55,897 nucleotides of DNA, from NCBI GenBank assembly GCA_021286645.1, contig JAJTBZ010000004.1, forward strand, positions 1 to 55,897, given 5' to 3'. The notes beneath the pieces were generated by a model, which was given only the letters and a program-made list of their open reading frames with translations, was not told the DNA's origin and did no database searches. Shown here piece after piece: positions 8,444-16,350 of this stretch. The first letter of the stretch is position 1, and every line of letters starts with the position of its first letter. This DNA comes from Ignavibacteria bacterium (GTDB lineage Bacteria; Bacteroidota; Ignavibacteria; Ignavibacteriales; Ignavibacteriaceae). Position numbers and translations under genes: made by a program.

Positions 8444-9019
8444 TTAGAACTTATAAAGATTATTTGTTTTGATATATAATTCCACTTCTTTGGGAACCAT
8501 ATATGTTATTGGTTTTCCTTCAATTACCCGCTTCCGAATATTTGTTGAGCTAATGTCAATTTCGGGAGTCTCAAGTAATACGGAATGATTAAAAAATCTA
8601 TTTTCATTGCCTTCCGACTGTGAGACTCTTTTCATTACAACCAGTTGTACTAAATTAACTATCTGATCCGGTTTATGCCAGCGATCAAAGACTAACAGAT
8701 TATCATAACCAATAATTAATTCTATTGATTCATATTTTTCTTTAAGCACACGAATTGTATCAATTGAATAGGAAACTTCAGGTTTATTAATTTCCAAATC
8801 ACATACTTCAAACAATGGGTTTCCCGCGGTGGCAATACGCAGCATTTCGAGTCTGTGCATTCCGGCACGTGGCTCTGAATGAGTTTTCAACGGTGAAACC
8901 CAATTAGGGATCAATAGAATTTTATCTAATTTTCGTAATTCGGCCACAATTGTAGCGGTAATTAAATGACCATTATGGACAGGATCAAAAGAACCACCAT
9001 ATATTCCTATTCGGTTCAT
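8444..9019 (-). CDS. nadD: Nicotinate-nucleotide adenylyltransferase
   Basis: Transfers AMP from ATP to nicotinate mononucleotide to give deamido-NAD, in the cytoplasmic NAD synthesis pathway. The 191-residue protein has the nucleotidyltransferase signature 'GGSFDPVHNGH' (residues 8-18) and the C-terminal 'SSTNIRKRV' that binds the triphosphate, both in their usual places. The start overlaps the stop of the preceding gene by 4 bp (ATGA), and the stop is 5 bp before meaB. NAD kinase, a later step in cofactor supply, is also in this window but in a separate transcription unit. Assignment is firm. Confidence 0.97.
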   Translation of the reverse strand: MNRIGIYGGSFDPVHNGHLITATIVAELRKLDKILLIPNWVSPLKTHSEPRAGMHRLEMLRIATAGNPLFEVCDLEINKPEVSYSIDTIRVLKEKYESIELIIGYDNLLVFDRWHKPDQIVNLVQLVVMKRVSQSEGNENRFFNHSVLLETPEIDISSTNIRKRVIEGKPITYMVPKEVELYIKTNNLYKF

Positions 9020-9687
9020 TTTAATAAGTCCTTATATTCGATAAATAAATCCGTGAATATGTCATAAAATTCGTTTTTACAAAAATGAGTGTTCGTTCTT
9101 TGTGAAAGTACATTATATAATAATCGGAAATCATCGATATCTTTCAAAGAAAAGAACGGTTCACGTGTCAACCAAAATCGATCAACATTATATGCTCTAA
9201 ATATGGTATCCAGATCAGGATGTTTTAAACAATAATCTAAAAACTCAGGGCTATAGTTCAGGAATCCGTTTCCGCAGCACCGTTTATTCTGGTCCAGAAG
9301 CAATAAATTCACGTCCTCTTCAATCGATAACAGATTCATTATATTACTAATGGCATCGGTTGTGATCCCGACAATATTTTGATTTACCAGCAGCACTTGT
9401 TCATATTTCTTTACTTCTCTTTCAATAAAACTTTGCAGGCATTCAAGAACACTTCGAGCAGGAAAATTATCATCACTTTGAATTTCATCTCGCGACAATT
9501 CAAGAGAGTAATCAAATATTTTCACATTCTCAGCACCTGCCGTAGTAAATTGATCAATTAGAACATCTCGCATCACATCAGCCAAAGTGTTAAAATCTTC
9601 AGACTTAATAAAATCCTTAATTGGCAGATGTATGTCACCTTCCAGCTGGAATACCGGGATTACGAAAACACCAAGCGAACTATTCAT
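9016..9687 (-). CDS. DUF2064-like (GT-A fold) protein, apparently degenerate
   Basis: A 223-residue cytoplasmic protein with no certain family. The layout recalls DUF2064 (TIGR04282) proteins, a GT-A-fold group. 'YEQVLLVNQNIVGITTDAI' aligns with the usual 'vvliGtDcPgl' strand and loop, 'LLLLDQNKRCCGNGFLNY' with the 'lGPaeDGGYyLiG' segment, and 'FFSLKDIDDFRLL' with the closing 'DiDtpeDl'. The acidic residues expected in the first two motifs are mostly replaced, so it may have lost catalysis or may be only a distant relative. I chose ATG 9687, which has GGAG five bases upstream and overlaps the PrsW-like gene by 8 bp, over a longer TTG start at 9720. It overlaps nadD by 4 bp. Firmly coding by its tight operon position; the fold call is tentative. 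Confidence 0.72.
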   Translation of the reverse strand: MNSSLGVFVIPVFQLEGDIHLPIKDFIKSEDFNTLADVMRDVLIDQFTTAGAENVKIFDYSLELSRDEIQSDDNFPARSVLECLQSFIEREVKKYEQVLLVNQNIVGITTDAISNIMNLLSIEEDVNLLLLDQNKRCCGNGFLNYSPEFLDYCLKHPDLDTIFRAYNVDRFWLTREPFFSLKDIDDFRLLYNVLSQRTNTHFCKNEFYDIFTDLFIEYKDLLK

Positions 9688-10576
9688 ATTTACTCCGAAT
9701 ACTCTGTAACCTTTCGGCAATCTTCGTTAAAGAATGAGCTGAATACGATGCCCATTTTTCCGAATTCCAATTTATTCTATTATCTATAAAAGCTTTTGTA
9801 AGAAAATAATCTTGTACGTCATTAAAAAAGTGCTTATCAACAAGTAATTGATCTAAAACAACCGGCCTTTCATTCCCAAAATTAATGGGAAAAATTGATT
9901 TAACTTGCTGCTTTTTTAGCAACCAGCGAACCGAATTGAGGTCCTCACTATGTGCCAATTTAAATACTGTATACACAAGCAAAACCAGAAATAAGCAGAA
10001 TGCAATTTTATAAATCGATTCTGTATTCACTATATAAATGTTCCAGGAGTAATGAATGGCTATAGCCGTGCAAAAGGATAACGGTAATTGCCAAATAATA
10101 TTTTTTTTACTGCCACCGGTAACTATGAACCCACTCCCCAAAATTGCAGTTGCCGACATATGAATTATTGAAGTGGTAAAATACCTTAGATTGTAATTGC
10201 TTGTATTGCTGTTCAAAGACCGGATTATACCGGATAGAATAAACATGGAGTTTTCTACAAAGGCAAGATACAAGCCGGCAAGGGCACCAAAAATAATAGC
10301 TTCTACTCCTGTAAATATTGGGAGTGCAAGTAAGGCCAAAACTATTGCAAAACCTTTTACTGATTCCTCTAACACTGCCGAGACAAAGGGATCGGGTTTG
10401 CAAAGTAACAAACTGATAACTGCAATGAGTAACGGCGAATAGAACATGGCCCAGATTGCAGTAGTTAAAAACTGCTTGTTCCAAAGGGCTGTATATCTAT
10501 CACATTTCTTCACGAAATAAAAAAAACAGCCGATGGGGATAGCTGCCAGAAAAAGGCTTACTAATCCATATATCAT
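9680..10576 (-). CDS. PrsW-like intramembrane metalloprotease
   Basis: Multi-pass membrane protein of 298 residues with the PrsW pattern: 'EESVK' (E70, E71, K74), the 'G.L.GLYLAFVEN' segment (E108), an Arg followed by 'SIIHMSATAILGSG' (His139), and a later 'IHYSWN' (His175). These Glu and His residues are the presumed metal ligands of the family. About seven hydrophobic helices occupy residues 1-208; the remaining 90 residues are soluble and not recognised. PrsW cleaves an anti-sigma factor in Bacillus, but no anti-sigma factor is nearby here, so the substrate is unknown. It has AAGGTG before the ATG, follows the ABC permease by 28 bp, and overlaps the next gene by 8 bp, within one operon. 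Confidence 0.88.
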   Translation of the reverse strand: MIYGLVSLFLAAIPIGCFFYFVKKCDRYTALWNKQFLTTAIWAMFYSPLLIAVISLLLCKPDPFVSAVLEESVKGFAIVLALLALPIFTGVEAIIFGALAGLYLAFVENSMFILSGIIRSLNSNTSNYNLRYFTTSIIHMSATAILGSGFIVTGGSKKNIIWQLPLSFCTAIAIHYSWNIYIVNTESIYKIAFCLFLVLLVYTVFKLAHSEDLNSVRWLLKKQQVKSIFPINFGNERPVVLDQLLVDKHFFNDVQDYFLTKAFIDNRINWNSEKWASYSAHSLTKIAERLQSIRSKYE

Positions 10577-10604
10577 ATTACCGCACCTTATGCCATAACT
10601 TCAC

Positions 10605-11786
10605 TTAGGTTCTCCACTGCTTATAATCGAGATATCTCTGTAATCTACGTGAACTTACACTCATAATTAGTAAGAACAATACAATTAACAGCCCATTCAT
10701 AATTAAAATTTGCAATAAATTAATTGATCCATCCTGTAATGCAATTAGTGAAAACCCCGGGATGAAAAAAGGACACCAGGTAAATATTCGAGACGGCGAA
10801 ATACCCATATAGAAATAAGGAATAACCCAAATAAGAGGCACAACCGCAAGCAGACTTATTATTGAACCTATTGACTGGGCTGCGATTTCTCTGTCTACAA
10901 TTATTCCAATAAACATGAAGACCGCGATAAAAAATAATATTCCGCTACATAAGACCACAAATATCGGAACGATGCCAGCAGAGAAAAATACCGAACCCAT
11001 TACCCCACCTGAGAACAACAAGCTTAAAAGTCCCATAGCAATACCTTGCATAAAAACGAGAGAAAACAGGCCCAGGAATTTACCCATGACAATTTCTCGT
11101 CCGCTGCAACAACTGATTAAAACTTCTAGCAGTCTGTTATTTTTTTCTTCTGCAAAACTCCTGATAAACCAGTTACCGGAAATACCCAAAGCACTAAAAA
11201 AGAGCAGAATGAGTATAAAGCTTCCCATAATTTTAGTCTCAATATCATGAATCTGAATAATTTTACCGGAACGAACCAGCTTTGGTTCAAGATGCATTAT
11301 CTGGTTTTCAAAGACCAATTCCTTAGGTGAAATATTCTTTCTTCCTGCGTTTATAAGATTACTTTTCCATTCGGTAAGTATTACATCATCTAAAATTCTG
11401 GAACAATAGAGCCCTGCAATAAGTGAATCCTGACCGAACTCAAGTATTCCGTCAATACTGCCCAAATTTAGCAGCGAAAATGATTCTGTCTTCGATTGTT
11501 CATACGAACTATTCACCCGGTGCAGATTCATTAATAGAATTTTCCCTTCCATATATTTTCCACCGGTTATTCCTCTAGAAAGTAAACTTTTCCAGCAATT
11601 ACCGGATGGATCTAAAATACCAATTACCGTTTTTGATTGGCTTTCGACCGCCTCTGTATGCTTATATGGCAAAAGCAGCGCCTGAAACAATAGAGGTAAA
11701 GCGAAAAGCACTACTAACATTGTTTTCGATTTAATTGCCTGCTTAAATTCCCAAACTGCTATCCGAAATATTTGATTGAAATTCAA
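10605..11786 (-). CDS. ABC-2 type exporter permease (NatB-like)
   Basis: Membrane subunit of an ABC exporter, about 393 residues. One transmembrane segment lies near the N-terminus ('TMLVVLFALPLLFQALLLPY'), followed by a large extracytoplasmic loop of about 150 residues, then five or six helices in the C-terminal half. This is the NatB/ABC-2 layout. I prefer the TTG at 11784-11786: it has a perfect AAGGAG eight bases upstream and forms a 4-bp TTGA overlap with the ATPase stop. An ATG at 11816 would lengthen the protein by ten residues and lies upstream of that site. It is paired with the ATPase directly upstream. The substrate is not evident; sodium, drugs and peptides are all possible for NatAB-like systems. 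Confidence 0.9.
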   Translation of the reverse strand: MNFNQIFRIAVWEFKQAIKSKTMLVVLFALPLLFQALLLPYKHTEAVESQSKTVIGILDPSGNCWKSLLSRGITGGKYMEGKILLMNLHRVNSSYEQSKTESFSLLNLGSIDGILEFGQDSLIAGLYCSRILDDVILTEWKSNLINAGRKNISPKELVFENQIMHLEPKLVRSGKIIQIHDIETKIMGSFILILLFFSALGISGNWFIRSFAEEKNNRLLEVLISCCSGREIVMGKFLGLFSLVFMQGIAMGLLSLLFSGGVMGSVFFSAGIVPIFVVLCSGILFFIAVFMFIGIIVDREIAAQSIGSIISLLAVVPLIWVIPYFYMGISPSRIFTWCPFFIPGFSLIALQDGSINLLQILIMNGLLIVLFLLIMSVSSRRLQRYLDYKQWRT

Positions 11787-12685
11787 AGTTTTTTCTCCTT
11801 CAGTTGTAAATGCCAAATAAAAGCTTCCTGAACTGAAGGATAGACAGGCTCAAGTTTCTTCAAAGATTTAATAATTCCATCTTTAATCATGTTGGAAATT
11901 ACATCAAGATTACTCGAAGAGAAATTGTAACTGAGATTCTGCCTATTAAATTCATCAATGCCCCATTTCTCCAGATTTTCGAGTATATATTCGAATTCTG
12001 CTTCGATATGATATTTTGGTGGAGGTAGTGCAGCAAAGAACTCACTTTTCAAACCGGTGAACGCTGATTGCCCTTTATAGAGCATAACAAATGAGTCACA
12101 TACTGGAGCCGCAAGCTGCAACAAATGAGTTGAAAGCAAAACAATACGGTTTTGTTCTTTTAGCAATTTAAGAATATCAATAAATTTATCCTGTACAACC
12201 GGGTCAAGACCATTGAAAGGCTCATCAAAAACAATTACTTGAGGTTGGTGAATAATTCCGGAGATAATTTGAACAATTTGTTGCTGCCCCTTGGAAAGTG
12301 AAGCAATTTTTTTACCGGCTATACTATCCATTCCCATAAGCTCTAGAAATTCCATACCCTTATCAAGAGCCTCTTTACGGCTATAGCCACGTAAGGAAGC
12401 CCAAAAAACAATGTTTTCCAAGGCAGTGGAGTTTCGATATAAGCCCTTCTCCTCAGGGACATACCCGAATAATTTAGAAGGAATTGAATCAATCGACTCA
12501 TTATTGAATAGCACACATCCGGCATCGGGTTGAATTATACCAAGGATCATCCGAATGGTTGTAGTTTTGCCGGCACCATTTGGCCCTAATAAACCAGTAA
12601 TTTCTCCCTGTTTAAGAGAAAAACTCACATTATCAACCGCTAAAACGGTACCGAACTTTTTATGTAATTCTTTTATTGCCAGCAT
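11783..12685 (-). CDS. ABC transporter ATP-binding protein (NatA-like)
   Basis: Nucleotide-binding subunit of the exporter, 300 residues. Walker A 'GPNGAGKTT' is at 34-42, the signature 'LSKGQQ' at 130-135 (Lys in place of the second Gly of the LSGGQ consensus, common in this subfamily), and Walker B 'VIVFDEP' at 150-156, followed by 'GLDP' and the switch His in 'STH'. The C-terminal 80 residues form the extra domain typical of NatA/CcmA-like exporters. It is the first gene of a six-gene operon and shares a 4-bp overlap with the permease. A 103-bp region separates it from the divergent radical SAM gene and must contain both promoters. Confidence 0.95.
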   Translation of the reverse strand: MLAIKELHKKFGTVLAVDNVSFSLKQGEITGLLGPNGAGKTTTIRMILGIIQPDAGCVLFNNESIDSIPSKLFGYVPEEKGLYRNSTALENIVFWASLRGYSRKEALDKGMEFLELMGMDSIAGKKIASLSKGQQQIVQIISGIIHQPQVIVFDEPFNGLDPVVQDKFIDILKLLKEQNRIVLLSTHLLQLAAPVCDSFVMLYKGQSAFTGLKSEFFAALPPPKYHIEAEFEYILENLEKWGIDEFNRQNLSYNFSSSNLDVISNMIKDGIIKSLKKLEPVYPSVQEAFIWHLQLKEKKL

Positions 12686-12788
12686 TGATTAATAATCATA
12701 AATTCAGGGTATAAATATACTACTTTAACTGAAATGAAATGGAATTGAATTTCGCATCTTAGGGATAATTTAACCAGGTGTATGCTTA

Positions 12789-13859
12789 ATGAAGCAAAAT
12801 AATAAAGAGCCTGAGAATAGAAAAAAAAGAGGCACACAGATAAATCCGAAATCGCGTTTTGATACATATACGTTTGTACTGGAAAGCGATACTTCTCAAA
12901 AGTTAACGAATTTACAAGCTGCCTACATTGTTGACACAACAAAGAAAATAATAACATCAAATGAAAGCCCGGATATCCCTTTCGATATCAGTGTAAATCC
13001 ATATAGAGGGTGCGAGCATGGTTGTATTTATTGCTATGCACGCCCATATCATGAATTTATTGGTTATTCTGCCGGCCTGGAGTTCGAAACAAAAATCCTT
13101 TACAAACCCGATGCACCGAAATTATTAACCAGAGAATTATGTAAAAAAAACTATATTGTAAAGCCAATCGAATTTTGTGGTGTGACAGATGCCTACCAAC
13201 CGATAGAACAAAAAATGCAAATTACCAGGCAGTGTCTGGAAATATGTGCTGCTTTCAATAATCCAGTTGCAATAATCACTAAAAGCACATTAATAACCAG
13301 AGATATAGATATTCTTCGTACAATGGCTGCAAAAAACCTTGTAACCGTTATTTTTTCCATCACTTCACTTGATGATGATCTTACCAGGTTGATGGAACCG
13401 AGGGCGGCTACGGGGAATGCACGTCTGAAAGCACTCAATAAGCTAAGTTTGCAAGGAATTCCGGTTGGTATAAGCTTATCCCCTGTTATCCCCGGTCTTA
13501 CTGATAAAGAGATTCCCCGAATTATTCAAGAATCTGTAGCACATGGGGCAAAATTCGGCTCCTATAGTGTCGCGCGCCTGCCAGGTGCCGTGAAAGAAAT
13601 TTTCAGCGATTGGTTGCAACACAACTTCCCGGATCGGGCGCAAAAGGTATTACATGGAATTGAGAATTTTCATGGAGGTAATTTAAGCTCTTCCGAATCA
13701 GGTAAAAGATTTTCGGGCAAGGGCATCGAAGCACAGGCAATAAAGACATTGTTTTCTGTAGCTCAGAGAAAATATGGATTAAACAAAATATTCCCTTCGT
13801 TAAGAACAGATCTATTTGAAGTACCTCGATCAAATAAGCAACTCAACTTATTTGATTAA
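12789..13859 (+). CDS. PA0069-family radical SAM protein
   Basis: A 356-residue radical S-adenosylmethionine protein related to spore photoproduct lyase-like proteins (PA0069 family), whose reaction is unknown. The 4Fe-4S cluster cysteines are in 'CEHGCIYC' (Cys75, Cys79, Cys82), preceded by the family-typical 'SVNPYRG' and followed by 'YARPYHEF'. Later conserved parts are 'ITKSTLITRDIDIL', 'RLMEPRAA' and 'SLSPVIPGLTD'. Length and order fit the family. The gene is alone, divergent from the ABC operon. Its stop overlaps the stop of the convergent kinase gene (shared TTAA at 13856-13859), with no terminator hairpin between them. Confidence 0.94.
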   Translation: MKQNNKEPENRKKRGTQINPKSRFDTYTFVLESDTSQKLTNLQAAYIVDTTKKIITSNESPDIPFDISVNPYRGCEHGCIYCYARPYHEFIGYSAGLEFETKILYKPDAPKLLTRELCKKNYIVKPIEFCGVTDAYQPIEQKMQITRQCLEICAAFNNPVAIITKSTLITRDIDILRTMAAKNLVTVIFSITSLDDDLTRLMEPRAATGNARLKALNKLSLQGIPVGISLSPVIPGLTDKEIPRIIQESVAHGAKFGSYSVARLPGAVKEIFSDWLQHNFPDRAQKVLHGIENFHGGNLSSSESGKRFSGKGIEAQAIKTLFSVAQRKYGLNKIFPSLRTDLFEVPRSNKQLNLFD

Positions 13860-16147
13860 TTGGTACTTGCGAGGTAGTGGTTCAAAAACGTTACTCTAAA
13901 AACCGAACCTGAATTTTTCTCACTTGAAACAGAAATTCGTGCATTATTCAATTCGCAGTATTTACTTGACAGAGCAAGTCCTAGTCCATTTCCCTCAAAT
14001 CGTCGCGAGTATCCCTGATCTTCCTGGGCAAATGGCGTAAAGATTCTGTCTAAGTAATTTTCCGAAATTCCAACTCCTGTGTCACTCACTTCAAAGAACA
14101 AGTTATCTTCTTCATCTCTTCCCAGATGAATTCGGATTGCTCCTTTAGGAGTATATTTTACGGCATTATTGATCAGGTTATCTGCAATTTGAAAAACCGA
14201 GTATTCATCAATTACTAATCGGGTTTCCGGTGTATGGTTTACAATCTCCAGATCTAAGCCATGATTTTTACAGATTGGGTAATATATGGCATAAAGCTTT
14301 TTTATGATATTTTCATATAAATCCATTTCCTTCGGAGTAAGTTTGTAGGCACCGGCCTGCAAAGCTGACATATTAAGGATTAATTCTACAGTGCGCATCA
14401 GGCGTTTTGCTGCCCTTTGGATACTTGAGAAACCCACCAAATCTTCATTTTGCAAACGTTCCTTTAATTCCTCAGATAATATTTCTGAATAAGAAAGAAT
14501 AATATTAACCGGAGTACGTATCTCGTGCGACATTTGTGAAAGAAATTCCGTTTTCAATTTATCGGATTTTTCAGCGTTCTCTTTCGCGATCATAAGTTCA
14601 GCTTCAGTTTTTTTTGCATCAGTTATATCCCGTATAACTGCGCCGAAATAATATTCTTCATCAGAGCGAATAGGAAACATTTCCATCTCAAGAAATCGTG
14701 GATCCGGCGTAAAAGCAAAGCGTGTATCATAACAGATTTTCTTAGGTTCGAAACTACGTTCGGGCAATAATTCCTGCAATACATCTACCAGTTTAACTGA
14801 TGTATTATCCAGAGATTCTGAATGGAGAACTGCATTTCTGAGAACTTCAATAACATCATAACTAATTGAGCGTTCTTTCGGCACACCGGTTATACTCGCC
14901 AATGCGTTATTCCAAATTAATATTCCACCGTTTTGATCTGTAAGCAAAAAACCTTCTGTAGCCTGTTCAAGAAAGCCGGTAAATCGGTTGTTAAGCGATG
15001 ATAATTCGCGGTTCTTGGACAACAAAAGTTTTGTTTTTTTTCTTTTTTCACTATAGCGATAAACAAGAAAAAGGAAAAGCCCGCCAATAATAATGGCAGC
15101 AATGAAAAGAATATAAATTTTCCTCCGGGCTTCAGCGAGTTCATAAACCTTGTCACGATATTGCTTTTTCTCCTGCTCATACCGTTGATTTATGGCGCTC
15201 ATATTTTTGATATAGTCCCGCTGCAAGACTTCATCGACCAGCTTATCATATTGTTGCAACTCCCTTTCAGCGGCAGTAATATTACCCATCTTCATATAAA
15301 TCTTTTGGCGCAGTAGATAAAGTGATTTGCCAATCTCCGTGGATTTCTCAAATTTCAACATCGATAAACATGAGTCTGAATAATTGAGGGCAGCAGAAAG
15401 ATTGCCCTTAAGAAGATTTTGAGAGGCTTTCAACAAAAAGAATTTCTGACGAATATAGGTTTTATAATATCCGGAATAACTCAGTTTATTACCATCAAGA
15501 TACAACTCAGCACTATCCTTTTTTCCTAACCGGATATAGGCATCCGCCAGATCGAGTCGCGCAATCGAGGCATACGGCGCACTATATGGAGTTTCTCCGT
15601 ATATAAGCGAATTCTGAAGTGCCATGATAGCATTTTGATAGTCTTCGGTATGCAAATAAACCTCGCCAATGTTGGCAAGAATCATAGTCTTCTGCTTCTC
15701 TTCCGCAATACCAAGACTGCGGTTCAACATTACAAGTGCGGAATCATAATTTTGAAGAGTTTGATATATGATAGCAGTATTATTTAAAATTGATGAGAGC
15801 CTACTTTTTTCTTTCGGAATGCGGTTCTCCAACTCCAGACAATTGTGGTATTGTTCCAATCCTTTGTTTAATAAACCAAAGTCAGTATATGTCATAGCGC
15901 TAAAAAAATATAATCGATATTTGTTTAGAATATCATTATTTTTTTCTGCTTCCTGAGATGCAATATCAAAGTATGAAAGACTGCTTAAAGGATCATCATG
16001 TCTCAGAAGATAAATAAGCCTTAAATAAGCAGACATTCTTTCTTCGTACGAATGACGTGTAACAATTTGTCTCAGACTATCTATCTCACCGGCAAATACC
16101 ATTTGCATTAAAACAAATATGCAAACGACGCTAAATTTTATTTTCAT
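13856..16147 (-). CDS. TPR-PAS sensor histidine kinase
   Basis: Membrane histidine kinase of 763 residues. A signal peptide (about 1-19) is followed by a periplasmic array of tetratricopeptide-like helices (about 30-310, e.g. 'ALVMLNRSLGIAEE', 'DYQNAIMALQNSLIY'), a coiled-coil stretch, one membrane helix (about 344-363), a PAS domain (about 385-510), the HisKA box with His541 in 'SHEIRTPVN', and an HATPase domain with 'NNAVKYTPKG', 'SDTGVGI' and 'GNGLGLALS'. All catalytic boxes are intact. There is no receiver, so it needs a separate partner; the orphan NtrC-type regulator and the triple-receiver protein are candidates within the window. The TPR sensor suggests recognition of a peptide or envelope protein. 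Convergent 4-bp overlap with the radical SAM gene. Confidence 0.95.
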   Translation of the reverse strand: MKIKFSVVCIFVLMQMVFAGEIDSLRQIVTRHSYEERMSAYLRLIYLLRHDDPLSSLSYFDIASQEAEKNNDILNKYRLYFFSAMTYTDFGLLNKGLEQYHNCLELENRIPKEKSRLSSILNNTAIIYQTLQNYDSALVMLNRSLGIAEEKQKTMILANIGEVYLHTEDYQNAIMALQNSLIYGETPYSAPYASIARLDLADAYIRLGKKDSAELYLDGNKLSYSGYYKTYIRQKFFLLKASQNLLKGNLSAALNYSDSCLSMLKFEKSTEIGKSLYLLRQKIYMKMGNITAAERELQQYDKLVDEVLQRDYIKNMSAINQRYEQEKKQYRDKVYELAEARRKIYILFIAAIIIGGLFLFLVYRYSEKRKKTKLLLSKNRELSSLNNRFTGFLEQATEGFLLTDQNGGILIWNNALASITGVPKERSISYDVIEVLRNAVLHSESLDNTSVKLVDVLQELLPERSFEPKKICYDTRFAFTPDPRFLEMEMFPIRSDEEYYFGAVIRDITDAKKTEAELMIAKENAEKSDKLKTEFLSQMSHEIRTPVNIILSYSEILSEELKERLQNEDLVGFSSIQRAAKRLMRTVELILNMSALQAGAYKLTPKEMDLYENIIKKLYAIYYPICKNHGLDLEIVNHTPETRLVIDEYSVFQIADNLINNAVKYTPKGAIRIHLGRDEEDNLFFEVSDTGVGISENYLDRIFTPFAQEDQGYSRRFEGNGLGLALSSKYCELNNARISVSSEKNSGSVFRVTFLNHYLASTN

Positions 16148-16288
16148 AATTCACCAATCAGTATTTACCACATTACATCAGTTAGTTGGAGGGGATGATG
16201 CAATGACACATATTTTGTTGCCAATCCGAATTTAACTAAAGAAACGATTAATAGCAAACTAAGTTAAGCGAGTATGACGAATGCACAT

Positions 16289-16327
16289 AAAAAAACTCCG
16301 TTCTTTTCTGATAAAAAAAACGGAGTT
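16289..16327 (-). terminator. Rho-independent terminator of the RND efflux operon
   Basis: Nine-base inverted repeat, AACTCCGTT at 16294-16302 against AACGGAGTT at 16319-16327, with an AT-rich loop. On the minus strand it is followed by seven T. It sits 24 bp past the TolC stop and upstream of the TPR kinase gene. Confidence 0.78.
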
Positions 16328-16350
16328 GAATAGCTAATATTGCGTAAAAT

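Noticed and set aside
10107-10484. 125-codon minus-strand frame inside the PrsW-like gene
   Set aside because: Out-of-frame shadow of a gene with recognisable catalytic residues.
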